From assembly GCA_003176075.1 (NCBI GenBank), contig PSRN01000196.1:1-5825 (forward strand): DNA of 5,825 nt, written 5' to 3'. This DNA comes from Bdellovibrio sp. (GTDB lineage: Bacteria > Bdellovibrionota > Bdellovibrionia > Bdellovibrionales > Bdellovibrionaceae). Below are positions 4,561 to 5,825 of the stretch, piece by piece; within the stretch, counting starts at the first letter, position 1; the number at the start of each line of letters is the position of its first letter. Position numbers and translations under genes: made by a program. Below the pieces are notes generated by a model. That model searched no databases. It worked only from the letters and a program-made list of their open reading frames with translations, and was not told the origin of the DNA.

Positions 4561-5714
4561 ATAAGCGTATGATTTCTCAGGTAATTTCATCGCACAGGTA
4601 TTCAATTCTTCTTCTGGTCCCACGGCAGACGGGCAAGTCGACACTCTTGAGTTCCCTGCAGCCGGATCTGGAAATCAATTTCGCGGACGAAAAGACATTC
4701 TTGGACTTCTCATCAGACCCCGGTCGATTGCGTGGACTGTAAAAATTTGCAAAACCGAAAAGCGTTTTTATAGATGAAATCCAGCGACTTCCAAGCCTGC
4801 TGAACACCCTTCAGGCCCTGATGGATGAGGACAAGAGAAAATGCCGGTTTCTCTTGAGTGGCTCCAGTGCGAGGAAACTTGAAAGAGGCCAAGCAAACCT
4901 TCTCCCAGGGCGCGTCGTGACTTACTCTTTGGGCCCGCTCAACCTTCTGGAAATCGGACCGGACCGAACACTCACCGATTTAATGAGTTACGGATGTCTC
5001 CCGGGCATTGTAGCTGAACCCGATGCAAAATTGAAGAAAGCCATCCTAACGAGTTACGCCGGAACGTACTTAAAAGAAGAAATTCAGGCCGAGGCATTGA
5101 CTAAAAATATCGAAGGGTTTTCCCGGTTCCTCTTCACCGTTGCCGCTAAAAATGGGAAATTCCTTGATTACTCAAAGCTGGGTTCGCAGTCGGCGATTTC
5201 ACAGAAGACCGCTATGCGGTTTTGCGAGATTCTTGAAGACACGATGATTGTCCGCAGACTCCATTCGTTCGCCACCTCAGACCACCGCCGATTGATCAAG
5301 CATCCAAAATTTTATTTTTTTGATCTCGGAGTTTTAAATGGGTTGCTTAACAATTTCACCCCCAGTCTCGATCGAATCGGCGGACTGTTTGAGACCCTGG
5401 TCTTTAATCAAATCGCTGATTTGATAAATTCGGCAGGAGCGGCGGCCCGTTTTTCGACCTACAGAACGGACAAAGGCGCTGAAATTGACTTTATTTTGGA
5501 AACTGACAAAGGCGGCTTCGCCATAGAAGTTAAAGCCAGTCAAAACGTCGGTCCGGCGGATTTAAGGACTTTACGGCAATTCAGTGCCGAGCATAGGAAA
5601 ATACGCCCGGTCGTCGCCTTCCTGGGTGATGTGGGTCTCGAGAAAGAAGGCATTTCTATCTTGCCGCTTCCAGATCTCCTAAAAATTGTCGCCGAGAACA
5701 TGGGTATGCCATGA
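4557..5714 (+). pseudogene. AAA_14/DUF4143 ATPase interrupted by an in-frame TAA
   Basis: Read from ATG 4557 this is a 385-codon frame ending at TGA 5712-5714, about normal length for the family, but codon 62 is TAA (4740-4742). The N-terminal AAA_14 domain has MYKRMISQV, a Walker A region VPRQTGKST (21-29) where the usual first glycine is V21, Walker B VFIDEIQRLP (70-79) and the SGSSARKL sensor segment (101-108). The LPGRVVTYSLGPL and YAGTYLKEEI segments follow, then a helix-turn-helix-like region (about 195-223). The C-terminal DUF4143 domain has FDLGVLNGLL, a PD-(D/E)XK-like set in GGLFETLV (E279), GAEIDFILE (D311) and IEVKAS (E324, K326). Family members are ATPases of poorly known role. 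Everything except codons 21 and 62 looks conserved, so the damage is recent or is sequence error. The first piece (4557-4742) and a piece from ATG 4821 would each be non-functional. Start 4557 follows the family; ATG 4554 is also possible. Confidence 0.92.
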
Positions 5715-5825
5715 AAGATCGATCTTTGAGTGTTGCGTTCCAAATGCACAAGTTTATTAACAGGGTTTTCCCACTTTTTCTCGACTTAAATCCAGACGTT
5801 TTCGCTGTGGGAGCGGATTTTACGC
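5711..5825 (+). CDS. Possible coupled hypothetical gene, 3'-truncated by window edge
   Basis: An ATG at 5711 overlaps the ATPase TGA as ATGA, the usual arrangement for translational coupling. The frame stays open for 38 codons to the window edge (begins MKDRSLSVAFQMHKF, later FPLFLDLNPDVF). A second in-frame ATG is at 5744. No clear ribosome-binding site precedes either. The palindrome AAAGATCGATCTTT (5714-5727) lies at its beginning. The product is unrecognised and 38 codons are too few to be sure it is a gene. Confidence 0.3.
   Translation, partial: MKDRSLSVAFQMHKFINRVFPLFLDLNPDVFAVGADFT

Noticed and set aside
4557..5714. Reassigned stop codons as an explanation for the interruptions
   Set aside because: TAA ends the methyltransferase and the envelope protein. 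TGA ends the ATPase frame. The other breaks need frame changes, not recoding.
5714..5727. AAAGATCGATCTTT palindrome as a terminator or partner of the upstream palindrome
   Set aside because: It has no loop, no T-run and no sequence similarity to the 4522-4560 arms.

Overview
This 5.8 kb window holds bacterial chromosomal DNA of balanced base composition. Genes lie on both strands and no long operon is visible. The protein families (class I SAM methyltransferases, a thioredoxin-like [2Fe-2S] ferredoxin, an AAA_14/DUF4143 ATPase) and a signal-peptide protein with two membrane segments fit a Gram-negative bacterium. Nothing fixes the phylum. Bdellovibrionota- or Verrucomicrobiota-like lineages are only a guess. 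There is no rRNA, tRNA, CRISPR array or recognisable insertion sequence.

Layout, left to right. (1) 1-705 (+) is the 3' part of an unrecognised charged protein entering from the left edge. A protein-like continuation in another frame runs to 844. (2) 856-1602 (-) is an intact class I SAM-dependent methyltransferase, convergent with gene 1. (3) 1874-2179 (+) is a small intact thioredoxin-like [2Fe-2S] ferredoxin, divergent from the methyltransferase. Its leader holds two mutually exclusive hairpins. (4) 2212-3277 is a scrambled block: a coding-looking minus-strand tail abuts a plus-strand N2227/carnosine N-methyltransferase-like gene that lacks its N-terminal part and carries a frameshift near 2680. 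(5) 3278-3557 has no supported gene, only T-rich and repeated sequence and a weak promoter candidate. (6) 3558-4457 (+) encodes an unrecognised envelope protein with a signal peptide, a coiled-coil-prone region and two hydrophobic segments. (7) 4557-5714 (+) is an AAA_14/DUF4143 ATPase broken by an in-frame TAA, with its Walker A glycine replaced by valine. A perfect 17-bp inverted repeat with a GGAG Shine-Dalgarno-like core in its loop sits directly before it. (8) From 5711 a reading frame starts inside the ATPase stop codon (ATGA) and runs off the right edge.

The genes do not read as one pathway. The strongest theme is damage. Two genes are clearly broken, a third probably is, and two intact genes (methyltransferase, ferredoxin) lie among them. 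This is either an eroding accessory region or a sequence carrying indel and substitution errors; the raw sequence cannot separate the two. The best candidate for a specific regulatory device is the palindrome that buries the ATPase ribosome-binding site and start codon.
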